Positions 11,001 to 21,570 of a DNA stretch of 60,640 bases are shown here, one piece after another. A program made the position numbers and the translations under genes. The stretch is from positions 1 to 60,640 of the forward strand of contig AJFK01000115.1 in the NCBI GenBank assembly GCA_000467715.1, read 5' to 3'. Below the pieces are notes generated by a model. The model was not told the DNA's origin. It worked only from the letters and a program-made list of their open reading frames with translations, and ran no database searches. How positions within the stretch are numbered: the first letter of the stretch is position 1; each line of letters opens with the position of its first letter. Source of the stretch: Hysterium pulicare CBS 123377. Its lineage: Eukaryota > Ascomycota > Dothideomycetes > Hysteriales > Hysteriaceae.

Positions 11001-12439
11001 TTTATTTGATCGATCACCCCTGGCATGCCCAGAAGGTCTGCACGTCGTAGATAGTAGCAGAGGAACGTTCCAGGCTAATCAGCATTGTCGGAAGGGGTGA
11101 GCGAGGCCAACCTTCGTGACTTTTGTTGAGAGAATCCACAAAGCTCACCACTGCATTCTGTTTTCCGTCTGTCAGGTAGGATGGTCCAAAGCTGCGCGCA
11201 TCCGACTCGGATTGAGCTCAGAATGAGTGGCGTGCGACTTGGCTCGATGAAGTTCACGACAGGTGTCTCCGAGTTCCCAACCAAAGCCAACGACTAGGAG
11301 AGCTGGCGGTTTCCGGGGGAGACGGACGCCACATTGATGACTGCGGATCGTCCTGTGACGTCCTTCATCATGAGTTTTGGATTGTTGGGTTGCGTCGTGC
11401 CCAAGAGGCCAGCCCCAGCCTTCAAATCATCTCCACATAGGCTAGCTGCTTGAGGAAGTCCAACACGAAAAGCCCTGGTTGATGGCAAATCTGAGAGCTT
11501 CGGAAGTGCGCCTGCTCCAGCATATGAGCACAGCGTCCGAAATCGCCGCCCAGGTGTGCTGAAGCAAAGAAGGGGATATGGACCAAGTAATCTAACGGCA
11601 GATTAAGTAAGCAAGCAGAAACAGTCGCCATCGAAATGGCTAAATGCGGGCGGAAGCAACGAAAAAGAGCAGGAAGAGTGGATTGAAGAGGCAAGAGGCA
11701 GGCTGTAGATTATGCGGCGGACATTACATATTCTGGGAGTCTTGAGTCTCGACAGATGGCACCATAACCTCCAGCGATGGCACCATCTCTGGGTTTCGCG
11801 TCAGCGAAGATTACGATCCCAAAGTGGTCTGGCGTAGCCAAGCGAGACCTAGCGCACGATGCAAGCTCTTTCAAATCCAACCTCGACCCATTCAAAGAAA
11901 CCCAGGACAGAATGACTCCCGAGCTCCATAAGCGCCTGGAAGCTGTCTGGTGCATTCTATCTTGATTATTGTATCACTTTCAATGTAAATCTCAACCGTC
12001 TGGCCGTGGCGGTTCTAAGCGTGCACCAGTACGAAATGCTGACGCCTGATGGGAGAGCCGCACTACTCACGTCTCCAGCTCCAACACCTCCTCCCACGAT
12101 CTGCCCCTGAACAATGCTCTGGAGCCGCGACCCCCGGAGTCGCATCCCGGACGATTGACGTGTACTTCCATCGCAACCTGCAGCATCTGTTGCATGGAGA
12201 AGGTAGTGTCCGTTTACCTGATCCGTTCTTGCACGTCCTCTCATTAGCGTAAACCCTAGGTACCGGTAGATGTGGGGAACCCTTTCCTTTCATTGTTGCC
12301 CAAAATTGTGTGCGATTGCGCGAACGCGGCGGTGTACTGATGACCTGAGCTCATCATGGACTTGACGCCGCTTGAACAGGAGCCGGCCATAGTGTCCGTC
12401 ATTCTTTCCCCAGCTCCGACCTTGGGTTTTTCTTTTTCC
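8090..12439. other. Gene-poor interval with MITE and possible relic ORFs
   Basis: About 4.3 kb without a gene I can support. It contains the inverted-repeat element at 8781-8989. Between 9430 and 10440 and between 11075 and 11960 the minus strand shows successive short open stretches separated by stops or frame changes (for example 9661-9915, 9953-10195, 11422-11694 and 11710-11955). These could be decayed genes, but I recognise no domain. The right edge becomes the leader of the dioxygenase gene. Confidence 0.5.
8781..8989. mobile_element. Probable MITE (209 bp) with about 24-bp terminal inverted repeats
   Basis: The left end (8781-8804) and the reverse complement of the right end (8966-8989) match at 21 of 24 positions, around the shared core CCATCTTTTCACCTC. 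The element is flanked on both sides by the direct repeat TGCTTG (8775-8780 and 8990-8995), as expected of a target-site duplication. The interior has no meaningful ORF, so this would be a non-autonomous DNA element. The 6-bp duplication does not point to one superfamily. I see no second copy in the window. Confidence 0.6.
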
Positions 12440-12446
12440 TATAAAG
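12440..12446 (+). promoter_or_regulatory. TATA box candidate of the dioxygenase gene
   Basis: TATAAAG stands about 190 bp before the dioxygenase ATG and is followed by CT-rich sequence, the usual fungal core-promoter layout. A longer open frame starting at 12356 begins upstream of this box and is therefore probably not part of the mRNA. Confidence 0.45.
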
Positions 12447-12630
12447 AACCTTCTTTCCTCTTAGTTCGATCATTGTCTACTACAAACTCCTTGGTAAACA
12501 AAGAGACCGTCTTCGAACTTGCCCTTTTCCCTCCGTCGCCTCAATTACATCTACTCTCTTATTAAGCCTCTTATTAGGCTGTCCTTGCGTCCTTACTTCT
12601 AAGTCAGACACATCTCATCATATTACCGTC

Positions 12631-13918
12631 ATGGCACCTGGTCTCATTGAGCAAGTGCACGTCAATGACTTCAAACCTACCGAGCTCAAAGCTCCTTTGA
12701 AGACTGTTTCAACCATCAACTACACCCCAGGCCGCTCAACTGTTCAGTCCCACGATGATTACGAATATGAAGGCCTCAGGCCACGTTTCCCTGATGTTCA
12801 ATGGCCTGCGTTGACTGAAGTCCCATATCATGACAAGGGTCTGGATGGTGACCCACAGTTCAAGAATCTTCTCAGTGCAGCAACAGATGTCTTCGACTAC
12901 AACCCAAAGATAGGGACTGAGGTCCATGGTGTTGATCTAGCACATCTCACAGATGCACAGAAGAATGATCTAGCACGGTTGATCGCCATCCGTGGCGTGG
13001 TCTTCTTTCGCAACCAGAAGAATTTCGACATCGATGCCCAACGCGAACTGGGGAAATACTTCGGTACACTCCACAAACATGCTACCACCTCTGTTCCTCG
13101 ACGTGAAGGTCTTGAAGACGTTCATGTTGTATACACCGGCGAGAACTCTCCCGATTTGCGGGCTTTGTTCACTCCAACTTTCTTGTGGCACTCTGATGTA
13201 TGCTCTGCGTCCACTTCGCATGCAGTAAACCAACTCTAACGCGTACAGGTCACATACGAAATTCAACCACCGTCATACACATCTCTTAAAGTTCTGACTG
13301 GACCCCCACGTGGTGGTGGCGGTGACACTCTTTGGTCGTCCCAATATGCCGCCTACGACGCGATGTCTCCATACATGCAAAAGTATCTTGAAAGCCTGAC
13401 GGCATTACACTCTGCCCACATGCAAGCTCAGGGTTCACGTGATTTGGGTCGTGCTGTGCGACGAGACCCAGTCATCACTGAGCATCCTCTGATTCGCACC
13501 AATCCGGTCACTGGCTGGAAGGCACTCTTCTTCAACCCAGGCTTTGTAACCAAGATAGTCGGCATTCCCAAGACAGAAAGCGACCATATCATCAGCTACC
13601 TCAATGAAGTGGTTGCAACCACACAAGAGCTTCATGTTCGATTCCAATGGAATAAAGATGATGTTGCCTTCTGGGACAATCGTGTCTGCGTAAGTGCTGA
13701 TCAACCTCACTAGTACTCAACATATTAACATTTTGCAGAACCATTCTGCTTCATATGGATTTGCACCTCATCGTCGCCATGCTGTCCGTGTGTGCTGCCA
13801 GGCGGAGCGCCCATACCTTGATCCAGAAAGCAAATCTCAGGAAGAGGATCTTGCCGACCGCTATGGTATCCCCAAGACCAACAAAGACGGCTCTGGCATC
13901 GTCAACTACAACGACTAA
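12631..13918 (+). CDS. TauD/TfdA-family Fe(II)/2-oxoglutarate-dependent dioxygenase
   Basis: Three exons: 12631-13197, 13249-13689 and 13739-13918, giving 395 aa. Enzymes of this family couple 2-oxoglutarate decarboxylation to hydroxylation of small acids, often releasing sulfite from sulfonates such as taurine. The metal site is readable: WHSD gives H187 and D189, and the distal His is H338, reached only after the second splice (NRVC/NHSASYG). R349 and R353 sit 11 and 15 residues after it, the spacing of the 2-oxoglutarate and substrate Arg residues in TauD. Both introns (51 and 49 bp) have good donors, and joining restores the conserved blocks. Substrate is unknown; fungal homologues are usually annotated as taurine or sulfonate dioxygenases. 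Confidence 0.93.
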
Positions 13919-14517
13919 AATTCTCGCTTGAAGATTGCTATATTCGATATAGTTTCTTCTTCTTTGTCGACTTTTTTCGGCTTGCTGGCGGCATTCGACA
14001 TGTCGGGCTCTGCTTATTATTTACGATGCTGCGATTTAGCGAGTTGATGACCTTTGATGAAATGCGGATACCAAATTGAATGTACATAAAGGTCATCCAA
14101 TACAAATATGATGATGTGGATTTACGGCAGATCTCTTGTCACATGTGGTCCATCTTTCAGGTTACTCTACAGTGGATGTTATAACTCGTTGGAAGTTCGG
14201 CTGTGCATCAATCGCGTGATGACGCTCCTTGCTGTCAGCATACAATGTTTGACGTTAGTAATGTAGTTCTAGAGGAGTATCTAACACTTAGCAGATATTG
14301 AAATTGTCCGGTGCACAGCCTTCTGTTATTGTGTATACAAGAAAAAGGAATATGAAATGTGTAAAATTATCACAACCCATTGTGCTACCATCTCGGGACA
14401 AGCGCGTTCTGGCTAATCACCTGGACTGCACTTCTAACATCCAGGGCTCTTTCCACGACCAACAACACCTCTCTCATCCACCTAATAGGGGCGACGCAGC
14501 AGTGACTTATCAAATTC
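13919..14517. other. Intergenic, dioxygenase 3' side and upstream of next gene
   Basis: 600 bp between two plus-strand genes. The first half is AT-rich 3' UTR-like sequence. An 86-codon frame at 14298-14558 overlaps the next gene in another frame and has no resemblance to anything I know. A short 5' exon of the next gene could hide here. Confidence 0.4.
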
Positions 14518-17500
14518 ATGAAAATAATAGCGATGATGGACGCGATGCAATACGATGAAAACGCGACAGAGATCGCAACAAACTATGAAGAGTCAACTAA
14601 CTATGCGAGCACAGATCCGTCAGTCCTAGAGTATGCAAGATTTCACGGCTTATGTGAAGATTACACCCGTAAACAGCCTTTTAGCAAAGAATCTCTTCCC
14701 TTGCCATCTGTCTCTGATTTGGAATCAGATCTCAAAAACCCTGTTAACAGCAGTGAAGCTAATTCCATACCAACCCTCACCAAAGAACGACTGACTGTCA
14801 GCAGAGAATCAGCTATATTCCTCCGGTCAATATGCACAACGCCAGAAATACCTGCAATATCTGAACTGACAATATCTTATCGAACTCGCAGTGCTCGACT
14901 AAAGCTAGAAGAGCCAATTCTACGATCGGACAATGAGCTTGATCTCCTAAACTTCGGCAGCAACGCTACACCTGACCTTCGGGATCTCAGAATACCTCTC
15001 GAGGTTGTGGATGGCGATAAAGATGAAAGTCTTGAATGGCCGTCAAAGTACTATCGATACCCGAAGATACCCGACGGAAAGGTGAATACTGAGAAGTTGA
15101 TTATTCCGCGCGATGCTATACTTTTCCTACAAAATGCGATCAAAGATGACTTCACTCAAGACGATTCCGAATCCATCAAAGTTGCGGGCCTTGAATATCA
15201 ACGAGTATGTTACATCGGCCATTTAATGAGCAGACGCTGATCAACCCAGAAACCAGCTCTCGAGCCAGTGACTCCACCTTTGCTTCCGCTTACGCCTCCA
15301 ATAACCCCCTATGTTCCATCATCCCCTGGTAATCAGCTTGAGTTACTATCGGAGCAGACAGATTCAACCGCAGCGGAATTGAATGATCTTCAAGACCGTC
15401 TGATGCGACATGACGCCATAGTTCAAGACGCCATCGTGCATCCAGGCGATTCTACTACTTCGCAAGGCAGTGATCCTATGCTTCTTGATTTCGTTGACTT
15501 TGAGAACCTGACAAGTCCTCTTTGCAAGATCTCCGATACGGCCGCTTCTTCATTAAGTAAGCGGAAAGCTCACGAATTGAAAGTAGAGGGTCCATTAACA
15601 CCACCGATGAGTCTGCAATCACCGGAAAAAAAGTTGAAGTCGGTCTCATTTCCTGAGATGCTGCATGAATTTATCCCAGAACTTCCATCGACCTTTGAAT
15701 CTGGTGAGGATGTCCTGGGATCCCAGGATAGCTTCAATGCTTTCTTTAATGATCAGGTAGCACCTCTTGCGGCACAAGCAAACAGGAGAGTGGAAAACGA
15801 AAAACTCGTTGAAGCTGACACAACTAAACGTGCTATTGTCCCCGATGTCGAGTTCGATTTACCTCGGCCGCCGTGGCTCCAGTTTGCGGTCGAGGGTAAA
15901 ATGTCAACGAATGAGAAAGATCTAGAAGCACAAATGCAGCTGCTTGTACGGGTAAAGCGAAATGAACTCAGATCCGTTTCCGCATGGCATGGAGTCACAA
16001 AACTGGAAAGAGAACTTCATTGGAGCCCTTTTCCGTCGCAATTGGGGAACGTTTTAGTCGAGGAGCAGCTCCAAGACAACGAATTCCTGGTCGATTTGAT
16101 AGCAGAGTTGAGTGTTGAACAGATTCCTAATAGTTCATCACTTACTTGGAAACCGGAAGGTTTGCGGATGCTCGATGATTTATCCGAGAGCGAGGATGAA
16201 CTGGAACCAGCAGAACTCGATGACGAGAATGATATGAAGTCTTTGCTTAGGAAGAGGAGGTTAGAGATCGATGACCGGAATCAGGATGATGCTCTCCAGA
16301 AAGAGAAATCGGACTCCCATCAGCTGCCTTCCAAACGCATCAGCAAGACAACAGAATCCAGCGGTCAAGATCCAAGTGCAACCAAGCCCGTTATTCATGC
16401 AGAGCATTCTATCCGTGCTCGTGAGCATGATAATGGTCTCATGTTTGGTGGCCTCTTCTCTGCATCCACCGCACTGAACAAGTTCATGAATCTCCATGGA
16501 AAGGAAGTCGAGGCAAGGCAGATTGAGTCCGGCTCTTCTGCAGCCGTGCCCCCTCGAATGCCCGCTTTTTCAGTCAAATCAAATGCTACCAAGGAGCCTC
16601 CAAAACTATCAACACCTATCCAGACGGACACAAAAAGTCCTTTATCACTGCCGCCCATTCCCAAAAACCTTCCTCCGTGCGCCTTCATCATTTCTTCCAC
16701 TCTTCTAACACAGCGTAGTCTGACTCGGAGCATACAAAAGGCCTACCCAGAAGCGGAATTGGTCGAACGGGACTTCAGTCTTCCACATTCTCCAGCTAAT
16801 GAGGCCGACTTCATACTTTCGCCATCTACAGGCCTCATTTTAACCACATTGCAAAAGATCAAGCAACAAGCCCTTCCAGGGCAGCCTCAAAGATCGCCTA
16901 TCAAGGAACGAACTCTTGCTCTTGAGCAGAGGTACGAGCGTCTTATCATCTTCGTAAGTGAAGGCCTCAGCGTAGCAAGCGAGAAAGATGGCACTCGGCA
17001 TATTCTAGACAGTCGCGATATGCAAGCTTTGACGGAGCTTGAAGACTTCTCCTCAGATATGAACGCCGACGTCAATGTGTCGTACGTACAAGGCGGAGAA
17101 GAAGCATTGGCGAGGTCAATTGTCGGGGCTATGGCGCTCTGGGGACTTCCAAATGGTTCGAAGGACTTGGGAGATGTGAAGCTCCTACAGGAAGAGACGT
17201 TGGTGAGCTTGCATACCAGACTCTAGATCCTTTCCTTTTTCACTTCCTCTTTTCCATCATATGCACTGCCACAGTCTCATCATCCTCTAACAAAAAGCAA
17301 GTGGGAAGTCTTCCTCCGGCGCACCGGCCTCAACGCCTACGCAGCCCAAGCCATCCTCTCCTCCCTCAAAACCCCCTACGAACTCAGCCACGCCTCGGAC
17401 TCCCTCGACCTCCAAAACTCCTGCAGCCCAAACCCCGTCTCGGTATTCGGACTCCCGGCTTTCATACTCATGGACCCAGCCGAGCGCATCAATCGGTTCC

Positions 17501-17598
17501 AGGTCCTGCTCGGTGGACGAAGGATCCTGGCTCGTGTCAACGCGCTGATTGATCAATCGTGGCCGAGTGCTATTCATGGTTTTACTGCTGCTTTGTGA
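14518..17598 (+). CDS. Large protein with C-terminal XPF-like / helix-hairpin-helix region (Zip2/SHOC1-like candidate)
   Basis: Three exons: 14518-15204, 15250-17202 and 17302-17598, giving 978 aa; introns are 45 and 99 bp. The first 600 residues are acidic, Pro/Ser-rich and poorly conserved in appearance (clusters such as TPPLLPLTPPITPY). The last ~270 residues read like an alpha/beta domain: PPCAFIISSTLLTQRSLTRSI, then RYERLIIFVSEG and DVNVSYVQGGEEALARSIV. The 3' exon adds a helical tail, WEVFLRRTGLNAYAAQAIL and later ERINRFQVLLGG. This pattern recalls the inactive XPF nuclease plus (HhH)2 layout of meiotic crossover proteins Zip2/SHOC1. Family names are from memory and the role is an inference. 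The start could also be the Met codons at 14533 or 14536. Confidence 0.8.
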
Positions 17599-18144
17599 CG
17601 AGCGGTGTTTGGAGGTGGTGATGTAGTGGTGTGGTGATGGGGGCTAGACTGGAGCAGGTTTCGAATCTTTGTCGGAAGCCGAGATGTTTGTTACAGATCA
17701 TTGACTCGGCTGACCTATGTGCATACTTTGCTTCCAGATCGCTCTGATGGGTAATCTTCATTTTCATCTATGTATTATGCGAGGTATAGAGGAGGCGGAA
17801 TTTAACGGACCCCATTCAACCTCTTTCCTGCCACCCGAAACGACATGATAGGTAGCAAAGGGTAAATTATTACTTACAGTCAATAGATCTGCATATCTAT
17901 TTTAGAACACAGTTGAATTCCTGTCACACGACTAGCAATGCAGAATATTGTCCAAATAAATATCATTTATCATTTCTAATCTCTTAAGCTTCTATAGCAG
18001 ATAGAATAGAGCTCTAGGGAACTAAATGCCATAATCATACTAGTCCCTCAATCCCAATAAAGAAAGAAATTATATACAATCCCCCTGACCTCACAAACTC
18101 TCATTCCCTAGCATCTTCACCTGATTCTCTCCAAGACAGACCGT
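17599..18144. other. Convergent intergenic region
   Basis: Tail-to-tail spacer between the XPF-like gene and the aspartic protease. It is AT-rich, especially 17860-18080, consistent with two 3' UTRs and polyadenylation regions. No repeat or RNA gene seen. Confidence 0.5.
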
Positions 18145-19557
18145 TTACACACCAACCTTGCGCGCAAGGCCCAAGCTAGCGTTCTGTCCATTGAAAGCCA
18201 CGAACTGACTTCTGAACATAATATCGCCATAGATCTGCAATCCAGCACCTCCATTACTCTGAATACCACCAAAGCAAGTCTGGTTCGTGGCGTCAGTTGC
18301 AGCGAAAGTGACGACACTTCCCGGCACAACAGCCATGTAGTTCGCACCGACAGCGACCGCGAAGTCGGGAAGTTTGGCATTGCAAGGATACACGAAGCCA
18401 CCATCCTGCGCCGAGTTCGTTGAGCCTTGAACAGCGGAGTAGTAAGCCGTAGCAACGTTGTCGTCGACGAGCAAGAGGGAAGTTCCAGTGTCCGCGATGG
18501 CCTGGCTAGCGGTCGGATTCTGCGTTGTCTTACCGTTGACTGCGAAAGCGGGGGATGCGAATTGCCAGAAGCCTGAGGTGGAGTTGATGGCGGTCCAGGC
18601 AAGAGCACCTTGGAATTTGGTGGAGTCGATTTTGCCGAATTCGTAGTCGCCTGTGCCGTCGACTTTGAGATCGGCGGTGAAGACGGGCAGGTCGAGGTCG
18701 CCCATTATGTTGTCGAAGAAGGTCTTTTGAGGCGTCTTTTTGTTGGCGGTAGTTACTGTTAAGTATCGTTAGGATTTGTTTGAAAAGATGGCGAACGGGA
18801 TGGGGATTACGTACTGGTATTAAGCTTGCTAAATGCAAGGCCGACTAGGCCATCGGTGGCGGTATCTTGAACGAATGATTGGGAGACGGCAGTAGCAATT
18901 TCAACGGCTTGTTTGGTTACTGTCGCGCCGCCGATATCGACGGTGTCAGTTCCGACGAGGCCGGCAGCGCCAGAGCCATCGCCGTATGAGATGGAGAATG
19001 AGGCGCCTTGCATTTGCACGAACGATTGGCTCTTGGTAGGGTCGAATGCTGTATGACCACCAATGGTGGCTTGGCTGAGTTGAGTGCTGAATACCCAGCT
19101 GTTTTTAACTCAAAGTTAGTATCTTAGACAGCATATATGACGATGAATATGCTTACAGATCAGAGGAGCCGGAATCGAAATCAAGATTAAGCGTCTGACC
19201 TCCAATTTTGACAGGCGACAAGAAAAGAGCGGCATTTTGTTGAGGATCAGCATCGACCTGTCCAGTCTCGTTCGTAGCCTGTGTTACGTTTGTCGCGGTA
19301 GAAGTACCGTTCCTGGCTGCTCCCGTAGGCTTCTTGGGCTTTTTGCCGTTGTGTCGAGCACCGATCAGACCCCAACCAAACTTGCGATAGGCCCTTGCGA
19401 CTGCATCATAACCATTGATTCCTTGCGGAAGATTAGGGTTCAAACTCCTTGGGACCTTGAAAGAGCGCTTGTTGAGGTTCCTTGTTACGGGAGAGGGATG
19501 TGCCAAGACGATGGCGACCAAAAGAGCGACAAGAAGGAAGAGTCGTAATGAAGGCAT
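18145..19557 (-). CDS. Secreted pepsin-like aspartic protease (family A1)
   Basis: Three exons: 19557-19157, 19098-18815 and 18755-18145, giving 431 aa. The ATG at 19557 is chosen over an upstream in-frame ATG at 19605 because it starts a clean signal peptide (MPSLRLFLLVALLVAIVLA). A basic propeptide with a KR processing site follows, then an N-glycosylation-rich stretch (NGTS, NVT, NET). Catalytic aspartates are D128 in DFDSGSSDLWVFS and D317 in IADTGTSLL. The flap Tyr lies in ISYGDGSGAAG. The first motif reads DSGS rather than the usual DTGS, a tolerated variant. The first intron falls inside the first active-site motif and the second precedes NKKTPQKTFFDNI, both restored in phase. The enzyme probably acts outside the cell or in the vacuole; I cannot separate these. 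Confidence 0.93.
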
Positions 19558-21570
19558 CTTGACTAATGCTGACCGGCAGCCGTGACGACTAAGGTATTGG
19601 ACCAAAGGAATGTGAAGGTCTACCTAAAATATAGGACACGAAAGGAATGGAGGAGTAGGAAGGGAAAACTACTCGCTCGATGCAGGAAAAAAAGAAGACC
19701 TAAACACACGCACAGCGGCGAACAAGAAGATAAAAGAAGGGAAAGGGATTTGTAAAGGAAGGAGGACGTGGGATTGAGGGACAAGACCGTGGATGAAATC
19801 AGAAATTCATGCATTAACAAAGCGGACGCCAGCTATATGAGTAGATCTGAAGCCTGATACCGGTTCCGAGAGCATGGTCCACGCAAGCCTCAGGGCGACA
19901 CGGGGCCCCGGTAGGGACCGTTGCGTTCCTGGCCAAACGAAAGGGTTTCTGTGGCACCTTTGAGAAGTTTTCAGGGCCATTGAGACCAGGTGTTGAGGCG
20001 GCTACTCGCACGATTGAAGTTAGCAGTAGCACCGAGAGGGTTAAGAAACTACCAAAATGGGAATGGCGATAGCATTGTCCAGCTCTGATTGGGAGCTTGA
20101 TGCAGAGATTCGAGCTCGTGGCGGCTGAAGCGCGGACAAAGCATCATACGCGTTCTGTGCCAGCATGAATGAAGGTGATGAATCGGCGGAGCAGCTTCGG
20201 AAGGCATTGGGCGACGGACGTGTAGCGACGTTTCAGACCTGAGACTACTCCACAACTGACTGGGTCTCTTGAAACCGGCCGGCCAAGGCGGAAGAACCTA
20301 GGCAAGACAGAATGTGACAGGGCCCAGAGCTGCTTTTTTCCAATTCACCATTTGTTTGAAGAGACTGCAAGTGTTTAGTGTTTGTGAAGAGAGAGAAAGC
20401 GCGACGAATCGGAAGGTTGTGTCGCCCCTGATCGTGCCCGGATTGCGGCATCACTTTTGTCCGGGGTCGCGCTGGAGGTTTCACTGGTGGCGCGCAGATC
20501 ACACCCTTCGTTTCTAACTACGAGAGTTGAGCTCGGAACGAAGCCCGTCCTCTGAAGTTTGCCCCAAGCCTTCACCATGTCCGTTTCGAAGGAGTGAGAG
20601 CGTTTCGGTAAACGTCGAGTCCGAGGGCGTCGATGCTGTTTGGGAAGCTTGCAGAGTGTCAGAATAATTGTGAGCCTCGGACGCGATGGTCAGCGAGCCC
20701 CGATTCGCGTGCGGCATCTCATGGGATATGTCGAGTAGCTATGCTTCTCGGAGAGTAGAGAAGCCTGGTGAAGCAGGTGACGTGAGGTTGAGCAGTGTTT
20801 GATGTCTGATTGGAGTTCGTTCGGACTTGCTTTCGTCCTGCTATTCATAGCTTCAATTACTCGGAGACGTTGGGTGCAGGAGACTTTACAGTAGTCGAGA
20901 TTCGAAGGTGCACATGCTATTACTAAGTGGCATAAGCCAGCGCCTACGTATCCTTGTATCCAGATGTGTGCTCAGCGATACGTTGGCAACTATTCGCGAA
21001 ACTATCCGGGAAATCCAAGGCACACAAGGCTTTTCCTGTCGTCACGGCAAATATGGATCAATTCCATGTTTACAAACTTCGATTCCGTCATCTGCAGCCA
21101 TGATATTTCAAAAACGCATGAAGATCTAATCAGAAAGTACCTATTTTCCACGTACTGCAATGACCCCACACGGGGTTGCTCAATTCCTTAACTTTAGCCG
21201 TCTCAGATTCTTCAAGCAAGAAGCTTGAGGCTGTTCACGCCACATAAAGCCGACACAGGTACGTAAGGCATCCACTCGTAAGCGCCTCAATGCACGATCA
21301 CGCTCGCCCTCAAATCTCCGCGATGGCCACATTTAGTATAGATACTACCGCAAGCGTTGATGGTGTCGTCTGAACTTGCTGAAGGTCTGCAAGGCTGAGG
21401 GGGAATGATTCGAACGTCATAAGAACATCGCACTTGCAACTGGTGGACTCTGCCCAGTATACCTTGCCGAAGGAAAGAATAAATTATGGGCCTTTGACGT
21501 CTTTAGATGAACGCTGCCCTTTTCAAGATGATACAAGAGCTTTCTCTCCAAGAACCATGGTTTTGATCCA
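19558..21570. other. Gene-free interval upstream of the aspartic protease
   Basis: About 2 kb with no gene I can support. Short frames occur on both strands (minus 20514-20717 and 19814-20032, plus 20964-21191), but none continues across a credible splice or shows a domain. The part near 19557 should carry the protease promoter, and the last ~150 bp the PRP22 3' UTR. Confidence 0.5.

Noticed and set aside
12356-12565. 69-codon ORF upstream of the dioxygenase as an uORF
   Set aside because: It starts before the likely TATA box at 12440, so its ATG is probably not in the mRNA.
21400-21425. tRNA T-arm-like string GATTCGAAC
   Set aside because: The flanking bases do not pair as a T-stem and no acceptor or anticodon arm can be drawn around it.
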